Source: an uncultured Oscillospiraceae bacterium
Lineage (GTDB): Bacteria > Bacillota > Clostridia > Oscillospirales > Acutalibacteraceae
Reading direction: 5' to 3'
DNA length: 26,134 nt
NCBI GenBank assembly: GCA_900556765.1
Contig: USQH01000004.1
Span: 1-26,134 of the forward strand
The translations under genes were made by a program, and so were the position numbers. Below the pieces are notes generated by a model. It did no database searches. It saw only the letters and a program-made list of their open reading frames with translations, and was not told the DNA's origin. Below, in pieces: positions 14,029 through 22,674 of the stretch (its first letter is position 1; each line of letters begins with the position of its first letter).

Positions 14029-15900
14029 ATGAGATCGTTCAAACGACTGTATACAGTGATAGCCTGTACGCTCACGGCGTGTGTACTGGCTATGTCGCTC
14101 ATTGCCGGAAAGTACAACGCTGCTGCCGGTATTGTCGGCGCTGTCATAACGGTTGGATGCGCCGCAACATTTTCATTTGTCTATGTCGGCCGTCAGCAAA
14201 GCGTGCGGCGTGTTATTGCCGACCTTTCAAAACAGGTGAACGGCGGTACCGAGCTTATGAACGGATTGCATATGCCTGCGCTTGCGGTGCGCGACGGTGA
14301 GATCGCTTGGTACAATTCCGCATTTCGCGATTGGATATTAAACGGCAGGGACATTTACGGCTGTGATGCGTCGTCGCTCATCTCTCCCGACCAGCTTGAC
14401 TGTGCCCGCAGTGGCTACGCTGATATCGAACTGTCAACCGGTGTTTGGCGCGTTTACGCTTCCGATCTTTCAGAGGGCGGAACGATGTGCTATTTTTCCG
14501 ATATGACCGAGTATGATCAACTGCTGAAACGGTATAACGACAATTGCCCGGCAGTCATTTTGATTACCATTGACAATCTGGAGGAGCTTCAGCGCGGTGC
14601 CCGTGACAGTGAAAAGGCGGAGATAGTCTCCGCCATAAGCAAAAAAATAGAGGATTACGCCGGAAAGCTTGAGTGTATGTATTACAAGCTCGGCAATGAC
14701 AATTATCTTCTCGTTACCGATGAGTATTACCTGTCGGCGGCTGTTCGCGACCGATTTGACATATTGAAGCAGGTTCGTTCTCTCGACTTCGGTGACCGCG
14801 GACACGCCACCTTGTCAATAGGCGTCGGTCACGGCAGCGAGAGCGTGCTTGAATGTGAAGATATTGCGCGTCAGGCGCTTGACATGGCTCTCGGACGCGG
14901 CGGCGATCAGGCGGCGGTAAAGACCGATGACGATTATGAGTTTTTCGGCGGCGCGTCGTCCACTTCGTCCAAGCGTACCCGTGTACGCACGCGTATCGTT
15001 GCGTCTGCATTGCGGGAATTGGTTGAAGGCAGCGACAATGTGCTTTTGATGGGTCATAGATTTCCTGATTTGGACAGCTTCGGCTCATGCTTCGGACTGT
15101 ACAGTGCGATACATATGACCGGCAAGCAGGCAAATGTTGTCGTCAACAGGGATAAGTCGCTGTGTAATCCGCTTATCGATTATGTTGAGCAAAACGGCTA
15201 TCCGAATTGCGTTATATCTCCCGAGCAGGCGATGCAGCTCGTTACAAAAAAGACGTTGCTGATAATATGCGACACCCACCGCCGCAGCTTCCTCGATGCA
15301 CCGGAATTGTACGACGCATGTCAGGCGACGGTTATCATCGATCACCACCGAAAGACGGTTGATCATATTGACGATGCGGTTATTTTCTACCACGATCCGT
15401 ATGCTTCCTCAGCCTGCGAGCTGACGAGCGAGCTTGTTCAGTACATACAGCCGAAAATAGGCAAGGTCGAGGCGGAGGCGCTGCTTTCGGGAATAATGCT
15501 TGATACGCGTAATTTCGTGCTTAATTCGGGCGTTCGCACATTTGAAGCATCGGCGTTTTTGCGCGGCTGCGGCGCTTCGACGGTTAATGTAAAGAGCTTT
15601 TTCAAGAGCGGCTTTGCCGTGTATAAGGAGCGCGCCGCGATTATCGCCGACTCGTATGTTTACGGCGACTGCGCGATTTCAAAGACCGATGCTGCCGGCG
15701 CCGACGTGCGAATTGCTGCGTCGCAGGCGGCAGACGAGATGCTGGGCATAGACGGCGTTAACGCATCCTTTGTTTTGTTCCGCTCCGGCGATATTATCAA
15801 CATATCGGCTCCTCGGTGCCGTAAACGTCCAGCTCATTATGGAATCGCTCGGCGGCGGCGGTCATCTGACCATGGCGGCGGCGCAGCTTTCCGACTGTGA
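14029..15900 (+). CDS. gdpP: GdpP-type cyclic-di-AMP phosphodiesterase, frameshifted near the C-terminus
   Basis: GdpP is a membrane-bound phosphodiesterase that hydrolyses c-di-AMP to pApA. The visible order is two membrane helices (about 7-26 and 32-55), a PAS-like region (about 75-165), a degenerate GGDEF domain (about 170-300), and a DHH phosphoesterase domain. The DHH domain has GHRFPDLDS (H343, D347, D349), CDTHR and IDHHRK (D438-H440). The frame is normal up to A594 in NISA. It then runs into 29 unrelated Arg-rich residues and stops. The expected continuation (ARSLG..NVQLIME..GGGGH) resumes one base later in another frame at 15812, with two conserved residues missing. The arrangement fits a 5-base deletion. 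The truncated protein lacks the glycine-rich end of DHHA1 and may be inactive. AAGGA at 14011-14015 precedes the ATG at a longish distance. The order gdpP-rplI-dnaB is standard for Firmicutes. Confidence 0.85.
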   Translation: MRSFKRLYTVIACTLTACVLAMSLIAGKYNAAAGIVGAVITVGCAATFSFVYVGRQQSVRRVIADLSKQVNGGTELMNGLHMPALAVRDGEIAWYNSAFRDWILNGRDIYGCDASSLISPDQLDCARSGYADIELSTGVWRVYASDLSEGGTMCYFSDMTEYDQLLKRYNDNCPAVILITIDNLEELQRGARDSEKAEIVSAISKKIEDYAGKLECMYYKLGNDNYLLVTDEYYLSAAVRDRFDILKQVRSLDFGDRGHATLSIGVGHGSESVLECEDIARQALDMALGRGGDQAAVKTDDDYEFFGGASSTSSKRTRVRTRIVASALRELVEGSDNVLLMGHRFPDLDSFGSCFGLYSAIHMTGKQANVVVNRDKSLCNPLIDYVEQNGYPNCVISPEQAMQLVTKKTLLIICDTHRRSFLDAPELYDACQATVIIDHHRKTVDHIDDAVIFYHDPYASSACELTSELVQYIQPKIGKVEAEALLSGIMLDTRNFVLNSGVRTFEASAFLRGCGASTVNVKSFFKSGFAVYKERAAIIADSYVYGDCAISKTDAAGADVRIAASQAADEMLGIDGVNASFVLFRSGDIINISAPRCRKRPAHYGIARRRRSSDHGGGAAFRL

Positions 15901-15964
15901 TATCGACCGAGCGGTCAGAATGTTGGTCGGCGCTATTGACGCTTACCGCAATGAGCAAAAGTAA
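15812..15964 (+). pseudogene. gdpP: Displaced C-terminal segment of gdpP (DHHA1 end) after frameshift
   Basis: This stretch encodes 50 residues that read LGAVNVQLIMESLGGGGHL and onward to a TAA at 15962-15964. That is the conserved C-terminal end of GdpP/DHHA1 domains, in the frame +1 to the main gdpP frame. It has no ribosome binding site of its own in a sensible place. It is best read as the lost end of the upstream gene, not a separate gene. Confidence 0.85.
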
Positions 15965-15984
15965 TACAAATAAAAAACAATACA

Positions 15985-16002
15985 TTCGGATCATAATCCG
16001 AA
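15985..16002 (+). terminator. Possible weak terminator or hairpin after gdpP
   Basis: A perfect 7-bp stem (TTCGGAT / ATCCGAA) with a 4-base loop lies 20 bp after the second-frame gdpP stop. The downstream tract is A- then T-rich (AATGTTATTTT) and not a clean T-run, so termination is uncertain. A second hairpin, CGGCGG / CCGCCG at 16058-16074, lies further along in the rplI leader. Confidence 0.3.
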
Positions 16003-16123
16003 AATGTTATTTTAACAAAACCATGACGCATTTACACACAGTAAATGATAACCGATTCGGCGGCTTCACCGCCGTCAAAAAGCATTACACGCCGCAAAGT
16101 CAAGCGGCAGAAGGAGCATTACC

Positions 16124-16570
16124 ATGAAAGTTATTTTGACAGCCGATGTAAAGGGAAAGGGCAAAAAAGGCGATATGGTGTCGGTATCCGACGGATATGC
16201 GCGCAACTTCCTTTTTCCGCGTAATCTGGCGATAAATGCCGACGCTCAGGCGCTTACCGAGCTTAAAAACCGTGAGGACTCAAAGGCTTTTCATATCGCC
16301 GAGGAGAAAAAAGCGGCTCAGGCGCTTTGTGATAAGCTTGACGGCAAGACGGTCACGATCAATGCCAAAGCGGGCGCTTCCGGCAAGCTGTACGGTTCAA
16401 TAACCTCCAAGGAAATCGCCGAGGAGATAAAAAAGCAGTTTTCCGCCGACATTGACCGCCGAAAGATAAGTGTAGCCGATATCAAGGCCGCGGGCGAATA
16501 TACAGCGGAGATAAAGCTCTATGCCGGTATCGTTGCCAAAACGACCGTAGCGGTCGTTCTTGCCGAGTAA
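16124..16570 (+). CDS. rplI: 50S ribosomal protein L9
   Basis: L9 binds 23S rRNA and stabilises the L1 stalk region of the large subunit. The 148-aa product shows the L9 signature near the N-terminus (DGYARNFLFPRNLA, about 23-36). This is followed by the long connecting helix (Glu/Lys/Ala-rich, about 42-75) and the C-terminal domain with GKLYGSIT. Length and order are typical. AAGGAG at 16111-16116 gives a 7-base spacing. It lies between gdpP and dnaB, the usual Firmicutes arrangement. Confidence 0.98.
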   Translation: MKVILTADVKGKGKKGDMVSVSDGYARNFLFPRNLAINADAQALTELKNREDSKAFHIAEEKKAAQALCDKLDGKTVTINAKAGASGKLYGSITSKEIAEEIKKQFSADIDRRKISVADIKAAGEYTAEIKLYAGIVAKTTVAVVLAE

Positions 16571-16599
16571 TAGGTCGGACATCAGCGTTTTTTAATAAA

Positions 16600-16622
16600 C
16601 GGCTGAGTTTTCGGCCGGTTTT
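16600..16622 (+). terminator. Probable intrinsic terminator between rplI and dnaB
   Basis: The arms 16600-16606 and 16611-16617 form a 7-bp stem (one G-T pair) around a GTTT tetraloop, and T bases follow at 16619-16622. The T-run is short, so it may only attenuate transcription into dnaB. Confidence 0.5.
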
Positions 16623-16662
16623 ACCGTTTATATAAAATTTTTCTATTTGACAGAGGTTGATT

Positions 16663-18039
16663 ATGGCTGATAATCAGAATTTTGATCTGTTGAGCGGTCA
16701 CATGACCCCATTCAGTGCCGAAGCGGAGCAGTCGGTGCTCGGCTCGGTGCTGATCGACCCTGCCTCAATGGACAAGCTGGGCGGTGTGCTCAAGCCTGAG
16801 CATTTCTACATACAGCAGCATCAGGCAATATTCTCGGTCATGACCGATATGTACCTGCTCAACAAGACCATTGATCCGGTCATTATACTGAATGAACTTA
16901 AGGCGCGCGGCGTATACGACGACGCGGGCGGAAAGGCATATATTACTCAGCTTGTCCAGATGGTGCCGTCGTCTGCAAATCTCGACGCCTATGTTGACAT
17001 TGTAAAGGACAAGTATTATTCGCGCTCGCTCATGCAGGCGGCTCAGCGCATTGTTGCCGAGGTTGAAGCGGGCAGCAACGATTCGTCGGCGCTTATTGAG
17101 CAGGCGGAGCAGAATATCTATGACATACGAAAGGGCAGGGAGACATCCGGCCTTGTGCATATACGCGACGTCTTGCGTGACGAGACTATTTACCGTATCG
17201 ACCGACTTAACGACGAGTCGACGCGCGACGAATATATCGGCATTCCCTGCGGAATAAACGCACTTGACGATATGATAACAGGTCTTAACAAAAGCGACCT
17301 TATCATTCTCGGCGCGCGCCCCGGTATGGGTAAAACCAGCTTTGCGCTTAATATTGCGCGTCATGTGGCGTTAAAGGAACGCCGCACCGTCTGCTTCTTT
17401 TCGTTGGAAATGACCCGTGACCAGCTTGCACAGCGTTTGCTGTCGGCAGAGGCGTGCATCGCAAGTGAAAAGCTGCGTACAGGCAAGATTGAGGGCAGCG
17501 AATGGACAAATCTCGTTCAGGCGACCGAAATACTGTCTAAGGCGGAGATATACCTCGATCAAACGCCGGGTATTACCGTAAACGAAATGAAAGCAAAACT
17601 GCGCCGTATGAAACAGGTCGATTTGGTGGTTGTCGATTACCTCGGAATCATGGGCTCGACCAAGCGTACCGATAATCAGGTGCAGATTATTTCCGATATA
17701 ACGAAAAACCTGAAAATGATGGCAAAGGAACTTAATGTTCCCGTGCTGGTCGCGGCTCAGCTCAACCGCGGCGGCGAAGGAAACGATAAAAAATCTCATC
17801 GTCCGTCGCTGTCCAGCCTGCGAGATTCAGGTTCTATCGAGCAGGATGCCGATATCGTTCTTTTCCTTTACCGCGAGGGATATTACGACGGCGAAAAGAA
17901 CGATCCCGAGCAGCGAGCCGACGAGCATCAGGCGGTCTGCATAGTTGCAAAAAACCGTCACGGACGAATAGGTGACGTGCCGCTGTATTGGGACGGTCAG
18001 TATACACGCTTTACCTCGGTGGCTCCGAATGTTGAATAA
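16663..18039 (+). CDS. dnaB: Replicative DNA helicase DnaB (DnaC in Bacillus naming)
   Basis: This is the hexameric 5'-3' helicase that unwinds DNA at the replication fork. The 458-aa product has the N-terminal DnaB domain (about 15-120, with AEQSVLGSVLID), a linker, and the RecA-like ATPase. That domain has Walker A GARPGMGKTS (K224), Walker B LVVVDYLGIM, and the late motif SIEQDADIVLFLYR. No intein interrupts it. I chose the ATG at 16663 because AGAGG at 16652-16656 is correctly spaced; a TTG two codons earlier overlaps the spacer. The gene overlaps tilS by 11 bp. Confidence 0.97.
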   Translation: MADNQNFDLLSGHMTPFSAEAEQSVLGSVLIDPASMDKLGGVLKPEHFYIQQHQAIFSVMTDMYLLNKTIDPVIILNELKARGVYDDAGGKAYITQLVQMVPSSANLDAYVDIVKDKYYSRSLMQAAQRIVAEVEAGSNDSSALIEQAEQNIYDIRKGRETSGLVHIRDVLRDETIYRIDRLNDESTRDEYIGIPCGINALDDMITGLNKSDLIILGARPGMGKTSFALNIARHVALKERRTVCFFSLEMTRDQLAQRLLSAEACIASEKLRTGKIEGSEWTNLVQATEILSKAEIYLDQTPGITVNEMKAKLRRMKQVDLVVVDYLGIMGSTKRTDNQVQIISDITKNLKMMAKELNVPVLVAAQLNRGGEGNDKKSHRPSLSSLRDSGSIEQDADIVLFLYREGYYDGEKNDPEQRADEHQAVCIVAKNRHGRIGDVPLYWDGQYTRFTSVAPNVE

Positions 18040-19354
18040 GCTGAAAGCGGCGGTTACGCGCTGTAATATGCTGAGTTCCGGTGACAGCGTGACGGTCGCA
18101 CTGTCGGGTGGCGCCGATTCAACGGCATTGCTTCACGGCTTGCTTGCTGTTCGTGAACAGTATGATCTTCACGTTTCAGCCGTGCATGTCAACCATATGC
18201 TGCGCGGCGACGAATCAGACAGTGACGAAAAATTCGTGCGCGAGATGTGCGCGTCGCTCGGCGTACCGCTTACGGTCGGCAGATTTGATATAAACCGGCT
18301 GGCAGCGGAGTCGGGCGAGGGCACGGAAGCGTGCGCTCGACGCATTCGTTACGCGTTTTTGTCTGAAAACGCGTCAGACAAGATCGCGACCGCCCACACC
18401 GCCGACGATAACGTCGAGACGGTACTGCTTAATCTTATTCGCGGTGCCGGAGTAAAGGGCGCATGCGGAATACCGCCTGTTCGCGGCAATATCATACGCC
18501 CGCTGATCTACTGCTCGCGTGCAGATATCGAGCAATATTGTACCGATAATTCGCTTTCGTACGTTACCGACAGCACCTACCTGACCGATGACTACACGCG
18601 AAATAAATTGCGTCACGCGGTCGTGCCGGTAATGCGCGGTATAAATCCATCGCTGTGCGACAGTATTACGAGGTTTTGTGCATCGATGCGTGAGGCGGAC
18701 GGGCTTATCTCGTCTCTTGCCGAAAAGGCAGTAGAAGACGCGCGCGACGGCGACGGCTACCGTTGTGAGCAGCTGAGTGAATGTCACGACGCAGTACTTG
18801 CGCGTGCAGTGAGCATGATCGTGCGTGAGAGAATCGGCGCTGAGCCGGACAGTCTCCATTGCTCGCAGGTGTGCGACATTATCCGCTTTGGTGGGCGGCG
18901 TCAGATGCCGAAGGGCGGCTTTGCCGTCTGTGAAAACGGCATGCTGACATTCACCGAAAAAATGCCTGCCGAGAAGAATGTGACACCCTGTTATGACTTT
19001 GTTAATAAAACGGTGAACTTTGGCGCAAAATGCATAAAAACCGAGATTTTAAGCGGCTTAAATGTTAATGATTTGTTAACAAACGCAATGCTTGATTATG
19101 ATAAAATAATCGGTGTTCCGGTACTTCGCACGCGACTTCCCGGCGATGCGATACGGTTACAAAAACGTGCGAATAAAAGCCTTAAAAAGCTCTTTTGCGA
19201 GCTGAAAATTCCGTGCGATCAGCGCGGTGAACTGCCGGTTATTGCCGATGACGGCGGCGTTGTATATGTACTCGGCATCGGATGTGACCGGCGGGTCGCA
19301 CCTGATAAAAATACAAAAAATTACCTTATCATATCGGAGGTTGACGGGATTTGA
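18029..19354 (+). CDS. tilS: tRNA(Ile)-lysidine synthase
   Basis: TilS converts C34 of the CAU-anticodon tRNA-Ile to lysidine so that it reads AUA; it is normally essential. The 441-aa product has the PP-loop SGGADS at 26-31, HVNHMLRG, ATAHTADDNVET, a RNKLRH segment, and the C-terminal TilS_C domain (LRTRLPGDAIRL, KSLKKLFCE). The ATG at 18029 lies within the last codons of dnaB, so the start is translationally coupled; the frame is open further upstream but inside dnaB. It is followed by hpt with a 4-base TTGA overlap. The tilS-hpt-ftsH order is the common Firmicutes one. Confidence 0.95.
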   Translation: MLNKLKAAVTRCNMLSSGDSVTVALSGGADSTALLHGLLAVREQYDLHVSAVHVNHMLRGDESDSDEKFVREMCASLGVPLTVGRFDINRLAAESGEGTEACARRIRYAFLSENASDKIATAHTADDNVETVLLNLIRGAGVKGACGIPPVRGNIIRPLIYCSRADIEQYCTDNSLSYVTDSTYLTDDYTRNKLRHAVVPVMRGINPSLCDSITRFCASMREADGLISSLAEKAVEDARDGDGYRCEQLSECHDAVLARAVSMIVRERIGAEPDSLHCSQVCDIIRFGGRRQMPKGGFAVCENGMLTFTEKMPAEKNVTPCYDFVNKTVNFGAKCIKTEILSGLNVNDLLTNAMLDYDKIIGVPVLRTRLPGDAIRLQKRANKSLKKLFCELKIPCDQRGELPVIADDGGVVYVLGIGCDRRVAPDKNTKNYLIISEVDGI

Positions 19355-19890
19355 AGGAAGATATTAAGAAAATCCTTCTGACGGAGGAGGAAATTGCACA
19401 GATCATTACGAATTTAGGACAGCAAATCAGCAAAGACTATAAGGATAAGAATTTGCTTATGGTCAGCATTTTGAAGGGATCGGTCGTTTTTATGGCTGAT
19501 CTGATGCGTGCAATCGATATTCATTGCCGCATCGATTTTATGTGCGTATCGTCTTACGGTTCGGGTACATCCACATCCGGCCGTGTTAAGATAATCAAGG
19601 ATCTCGACATCGACCTCAAGGGCTACGACCTGCTTTTGGTCGAGGATATTCTCGATTCGGGAAAGACACTCAGCAACGTAAAAGAACTGTTGCTGACACG
19701 CAATCCCAACAGCATCAAGATATGCACATTTTTGGATAAGCCGTCGCGCCGCGAGGCTGACATTTCCGCCGATTATGTCGGCACGATCGTGCCTGATGAA
19801 TTTGTCGTCGGCTACGGACTTGACTATGATGAAAAATACCGCAATCTTCCGTACCTCGGCGTGCTGAAACCGTCAGTTTACGAAAAATAA
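19351..19890 (+). CDS. hpt: Hypoxanthine phosphoribosyltransferase
   Basis: This enzyme salvages hypoxanthine and guanine to IMP and GMP with PRPP. The 179-aa product carries the PRPP-binding loop VEDILDSGKT at 97-106, an upstream ILKGSVVFMADL, and the C-terminal DEFVVGYGLDYDEKYRNLPY typical of bacterial HPRT. The start is TTG at 19351, overlapping the tilS stop in the form TTGA, with GGAGG at 19336-19340 ten bases upstream. No ATG offers a better start. In B. subtilis the same gene order links TilS, HprT and FtsH functionally. Confidence 0.96.
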   Translation: MKEDIKKILLTEEEIAQIITNLGQQISKDYKDKNLLMVSILKGSVVFMADLMRAIDIHCRIDFMCVSSYGSGTSTSGRVKIIKDLDIDLKGYDLLLVEDILDSGKTLSNVKELLLTRNPNSIKICTFLDKPSRREADISADYVGTIVPDEFVVGYGLDYDEKYRNLPYLGVLKPSVYEK

Positions 19891-19921
19891 CTCGCAACCC
19901 CCTTATTAAGGAGATGATATC

Positions 19922-21787
19922 TTGAATAAAAATGTCCGCAACGTATTGCTTTTTATCCTGATACCCGTTTTGATAATCGTCAGCGTTTGGGCGATGGTTC
20001 GGGTAAATCAGACAGTGGATACCGTTAAGTATTCTGCTGTTGTCGAAAAGTTTTACAAAGATGATATTTCGGAATTTGAACTGAATATAACAACGCGCCA
20101 GCTTACCTATAAGCAGCGCTCGGACGGCAAGACTTATAAATATACCGTCCCCGATTCCGAAATTTTTTACAGGGATATAAACGATTACATCGTTGAGCAT
20201 AATAAAACAGCGGCGGATGCCGACAAGATCACCTATAACTACGTTCCCGGTAACGAGACGTCGTGGTTGATCTCATTTTTGCCGACGCTGCTGACCGTTG
20301 CGATGCTCATTTTCTTCTTTGTCTTTATGTCAAAACGAATGGGCAAGATGATGGGCAACGACAGCACAATGGGCTTCGGAAAGGTAAAAACAAAGAAAAT
20401 CACCGATGACAAGCGTAAAACAATGTTTACCGACGTTGCAGGCGCCGATGAAGAAAAGGCGGAGCTTGTCGAGATAGTGGAATTTCTTAAAAACCCGAAA
20501 AAGTTCAATGATATGGGCGCGAGAATACCGAAAGGTGTGCTGCTTGTCGGCCCTCCGGGAACCGGTAAAACGCTGCTTGCGCGCGCCGTTGCCGGTGAAG
20601 CCGGCGTACCTTTCTTCTCAATCTCCGGTTCTGACTTCGTCGAGATGTTTGTCGGTGTCGGCGCGTCGCGTGTACGCGACCTGTTCGAGCAGGCTAAGAA
20701 AAACGCTCCCGCCATCATCTTTATTGATGAGATCGACGCAGTCGGCCGTCAGAGAGGCGCAGGCCTCGGCGGCGGTCACGACGAGCGCGAGCAGACCCTC
20801 AACCAGTTGCTTGTTGAAATGGACGGCTTCGGTGTTAACGAGGGCGTTATTATCATCGCCGCTACCAACCGTCCCGACATTCTGGACAAGGCGCTTCTGC
20901 GTCCGGGTCGATTTGACCGTCAGATAACCGTTAACTACCCCGACGTCAAGGGCAGAGAAGAGATACTCAAGGTTCACGCCAGAGGAAAGCCGTTAGGCCC
21001 TGATGTCGATCTGAAAACTATTGCCCGTTCCACTGCCGGTTTTACCGGTGCGGACCTTGAAAACCTGCTTAATGAGGCGGCGCTGCTTGCAGTTCGCAAG
21101 GGGCTGAAAGCAATTGTCGAGGAAAACATCGAGGAAGCAACTATCAAGGTCATTGCCGGTGCGGAAAAGAAGAGCCGTGTAATGAAGGATAAAGAAAAGA
21201 TGAACACTGCTTATCACGAAGCGGGTCACGCCATCACCGGTTACTACCTGCCGACACAGGACGACGTTCATCAGATCACGATCATTCCGCGCGGCAGAGC
21301 ACTCGGCATGACCATTTCACTGCCGAGCGAGGACAAATTCTCCAAATATCAGAGCGAGATGGAGGAGGAGCTGGTTATGCTTCTCGGCGGCCGTATCGCG
21401 GAGTCGATCATTTTCGGCGACGTATCGACCGGCGCGTCCAACGATATAGAGCGCGCAACTCAGACAGCGCGCGACATGGTGGTCAAGTACGGAATGAGCC
21501 CCGATCTCGGACCCATTCAGTACAGTAATAACAACGACGAAGTGTTCCTCGGCAGAGATTACGGTCATGTCAACAACTGCTCACAGGAGGTCGCGGCTAA
21601 GATTGACGAGGAAGTCCACCGCATTATCGAAACCGCGTACAACAGAGGTACACAGATACTCACTGAGCATAAAGACAAGCTTAACGCTGTTGCAAAATAT
21701 CTTTTTGATCATGAAAAGATGGACGGCGAGAAATTTAAACAGATAATGACAGGCGAATTGAAGGTTATAGAGGAGGATAAACAGTAA
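19922..21787 (+). CDS. ftsH: ATP-dependent zinc metalloprotease FtsH
   Basis: FtsH is a membrane-anchored hexameric AAA+ protease that degrades misassembled membrane proteins and short-lived regulators. The 621-aa product has a first membrane helix (about 6-27), an extracytoplasmic segment, and a second helix (about 117-140). The AAA+ domain has Walker A GPPGTGKT at 210-217, IIFIDEIDAVGRQRG and an arginine-finger region. The zinc protease motif is HEAGH at 432-436. The start is TTG at 19922, set by AAGGAG at 19908-19913 with an 8-base spacing; the nearby ATG reads into a stop. It follows hpt by 31 bp and its TAA overlaps the next start by one base. Confidence 0.98.
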   Translation: MNKNVRNVLLFILIPVLIIVSVWAMVRVNQTVDTVKYSAVVEKFYKDDISEFELNITTRQLTYKQRSDGKTYKYTVPDSEIFYRDINDYIVEHNKTAADADKITYNYVPGNETSWLISFLPTLLTVAMLIFFFVFMSKRMGKMMGNDSTMGFGKVKTKKITDDKRKTMFTDVAGADEEKAELVEIVEFLKNPKKFNDMGARIPKGVLLVGPPGTGKTLLARAVAGEAGVPFFSISGSDFVEMFVGVGASRVRDLFEQAKKNAPAIIFIDEIDAVGRQRGAGLGGGHDEREQTLNQLLVEMDGFGVNEGVIIIAATNRPDILDKALLRPGRFDRQITVNYPDVKGREEILKVHARGKPLGPDVDLKTIARSTAGFTGADLENLLNEAALLAVRKGLKAIVEENIEEATIKVIAGAEKKSRVMKDKEKMNTAYHEAGHAITGYYLPTQDDVHQITIIPRGRALGMTISLPSEDKFSKYQSEMEEELVMLLGGRIAESIIFGDVSTGASNDIERATQTARDMVVKYGMSPDLGPIQYSNNNDEVFLGRDYGHVNNCSQEVAAKIDEEVHRIIETAYNRGTQILTEHKDKLNAVAKYLFDHEKMDGEKFKQIMTGELKVIEEDKQ

Positions 21788-21990
21788 TGCAGGTTACGAA
21801 ACAATCACTTATCGGCGACATTCTCGACGCCGACAGAGAGACAGCAACATTTTTCCTGGAGATGGGTATGCATTGCCTCGGTTGTCCCGCATCGCGCGGT
21901 GAGAGCCTTGAGGAAGCTTGCGCCGTTCACGGCGTTTCCGTCGACGAAATGGTCGAAAAGATAAACGCCCATTTCGCGTCAAAGGAATAA
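21787..21990 (+). CDS. DUF1858 / hybrid-cluster-protein-associated redox disulfide domain protein
   Basis: This 67-aa protein matches the DUF1858 pattern: an N-terminal ITKxxxIGDIL-like opening, FFLEMGMHCLGCPAS with a CxxC pair (C30, C33), then ESLEEACAVHGVSVDEMVEKIN. Such domains occur next to hybrid-cluster proteins or alone in anaerobes. The CxxC suggests a redox or metal-binding role, but the partner is not known. AGGAGG at 21771-21776 precedes the ATG, which overlaps the ftsH stop by one base, so it is translationally coupled to ftsH. No hybrid-cluster protein gene is in the window. Confidence 0.85.
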   Translation: MQVTKQSLIGDILDADRETATFFLEMGMHCLGCPASRGESLEEACAVHGVSVDEMVEKINAHFASKE

Positions 21991-21992
21991 TC

Positions 21993-22670
21993 ATGGCGCT
22001 GAATGCCAGACTGAGAGCCGTCGCGGATTTTGTCCGCGGCGGCGCTTTGGTCGTTGATGTGGGATGTGACCACGCGCTGCTGCCGATCGAGCTGATACGA
22101 TCGGGAAAAGCCAGTCGCGTCATTGCTTCCGATATCGGCGAGGGACCGCTGTCCTCTGCGCGGAAGAATATCGAACGTGCCGGACTTGACGACCGTATCG
22201 AAACGCGGCTGTCCGACGGACTTGCGGGCGTGTCTCCCGACGAAGTCGATCATGTTATAGTTGCCGGAATGGGCGGCGATCTGATTTCATGGATAATTGA
22301 CGCCGCCAAGTGGACGCGCAGCGGAAAATACCGCTTTATATTTCAGCCGATGACATCCGCCGATGATTTGCGGCGTTATCTTATTGCTAACGGATTTGTT
22401 ATCGACTGCGAACGTGCGGTTTATGACGCGCACCGCCTGTATACGGTTATGCAGTGCCGTTTTGACGGCAATCGGCGCGAATATCCGCCCGAGTATGAAT
22501 ACATAGGCGAGGTTACGACCTCGACCGCCGAAGGTCGGGATTACCTTCAACGCCAGATACGCAGGATAGACTCGCGGCTTCGCTCGCTTGAAAATGCACG
22601 GGACGATCATCCCGAAAAGGCGGAACTGGAGACTATATTGCAAGCACTGAAAAAGCGATTGGAGGACTGA
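21993..22670 (+). CDS. trmK: tRNA (adenine(22)-N(1))-methyltransferase
   Basis: TrmK makes m1A22 in bacterial tRNAs using S-adenosylmethionine. The 225-aa product shows the SAM-binding DVGCDHALLPI (22-32), a SDIGEGPLSSARKN segment, VAGMGGDLI around 91-98, and the FQPMTSADDLRRYL pattern of the family. A C-terminal charged coiled region follows. The ATG at 21993 has AAAGGA at the proper distance and lies 2 bp after the DUF1858 stop; the frame is open earlier but only inside that gene. Adjacency to a nif3-like gene is usual in Firmicutes. Confidence 0.93.
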   Translation: MALNARLRAVADFVRGGALVVDVGCDHALLPIELIRSGKASRVIASDIGEGPLSSARKNIERAGLDDRIETRLSDGLAGVSPDEVDHVIVAGMGGDLISWIIDAAKWTRSGKYRFIFQPMTSADDLRRYLIANGFVIDCERAVYDAHRLYTVMQCRFDGNRREYPPEYEYIGEVTTSTAEGRDYLQRQIRRIDSRLRSLENARDDHPEKAELETILQALKKRLED

Positions 22671-22674
22671 AAAA

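Noticed and set aside
15770..15964. 64-codon frame as an independent small gene
   Set aside because: Its residues are the conserved C-terminal end of GdpP. It is a frameshifted remainder, not a new gene.
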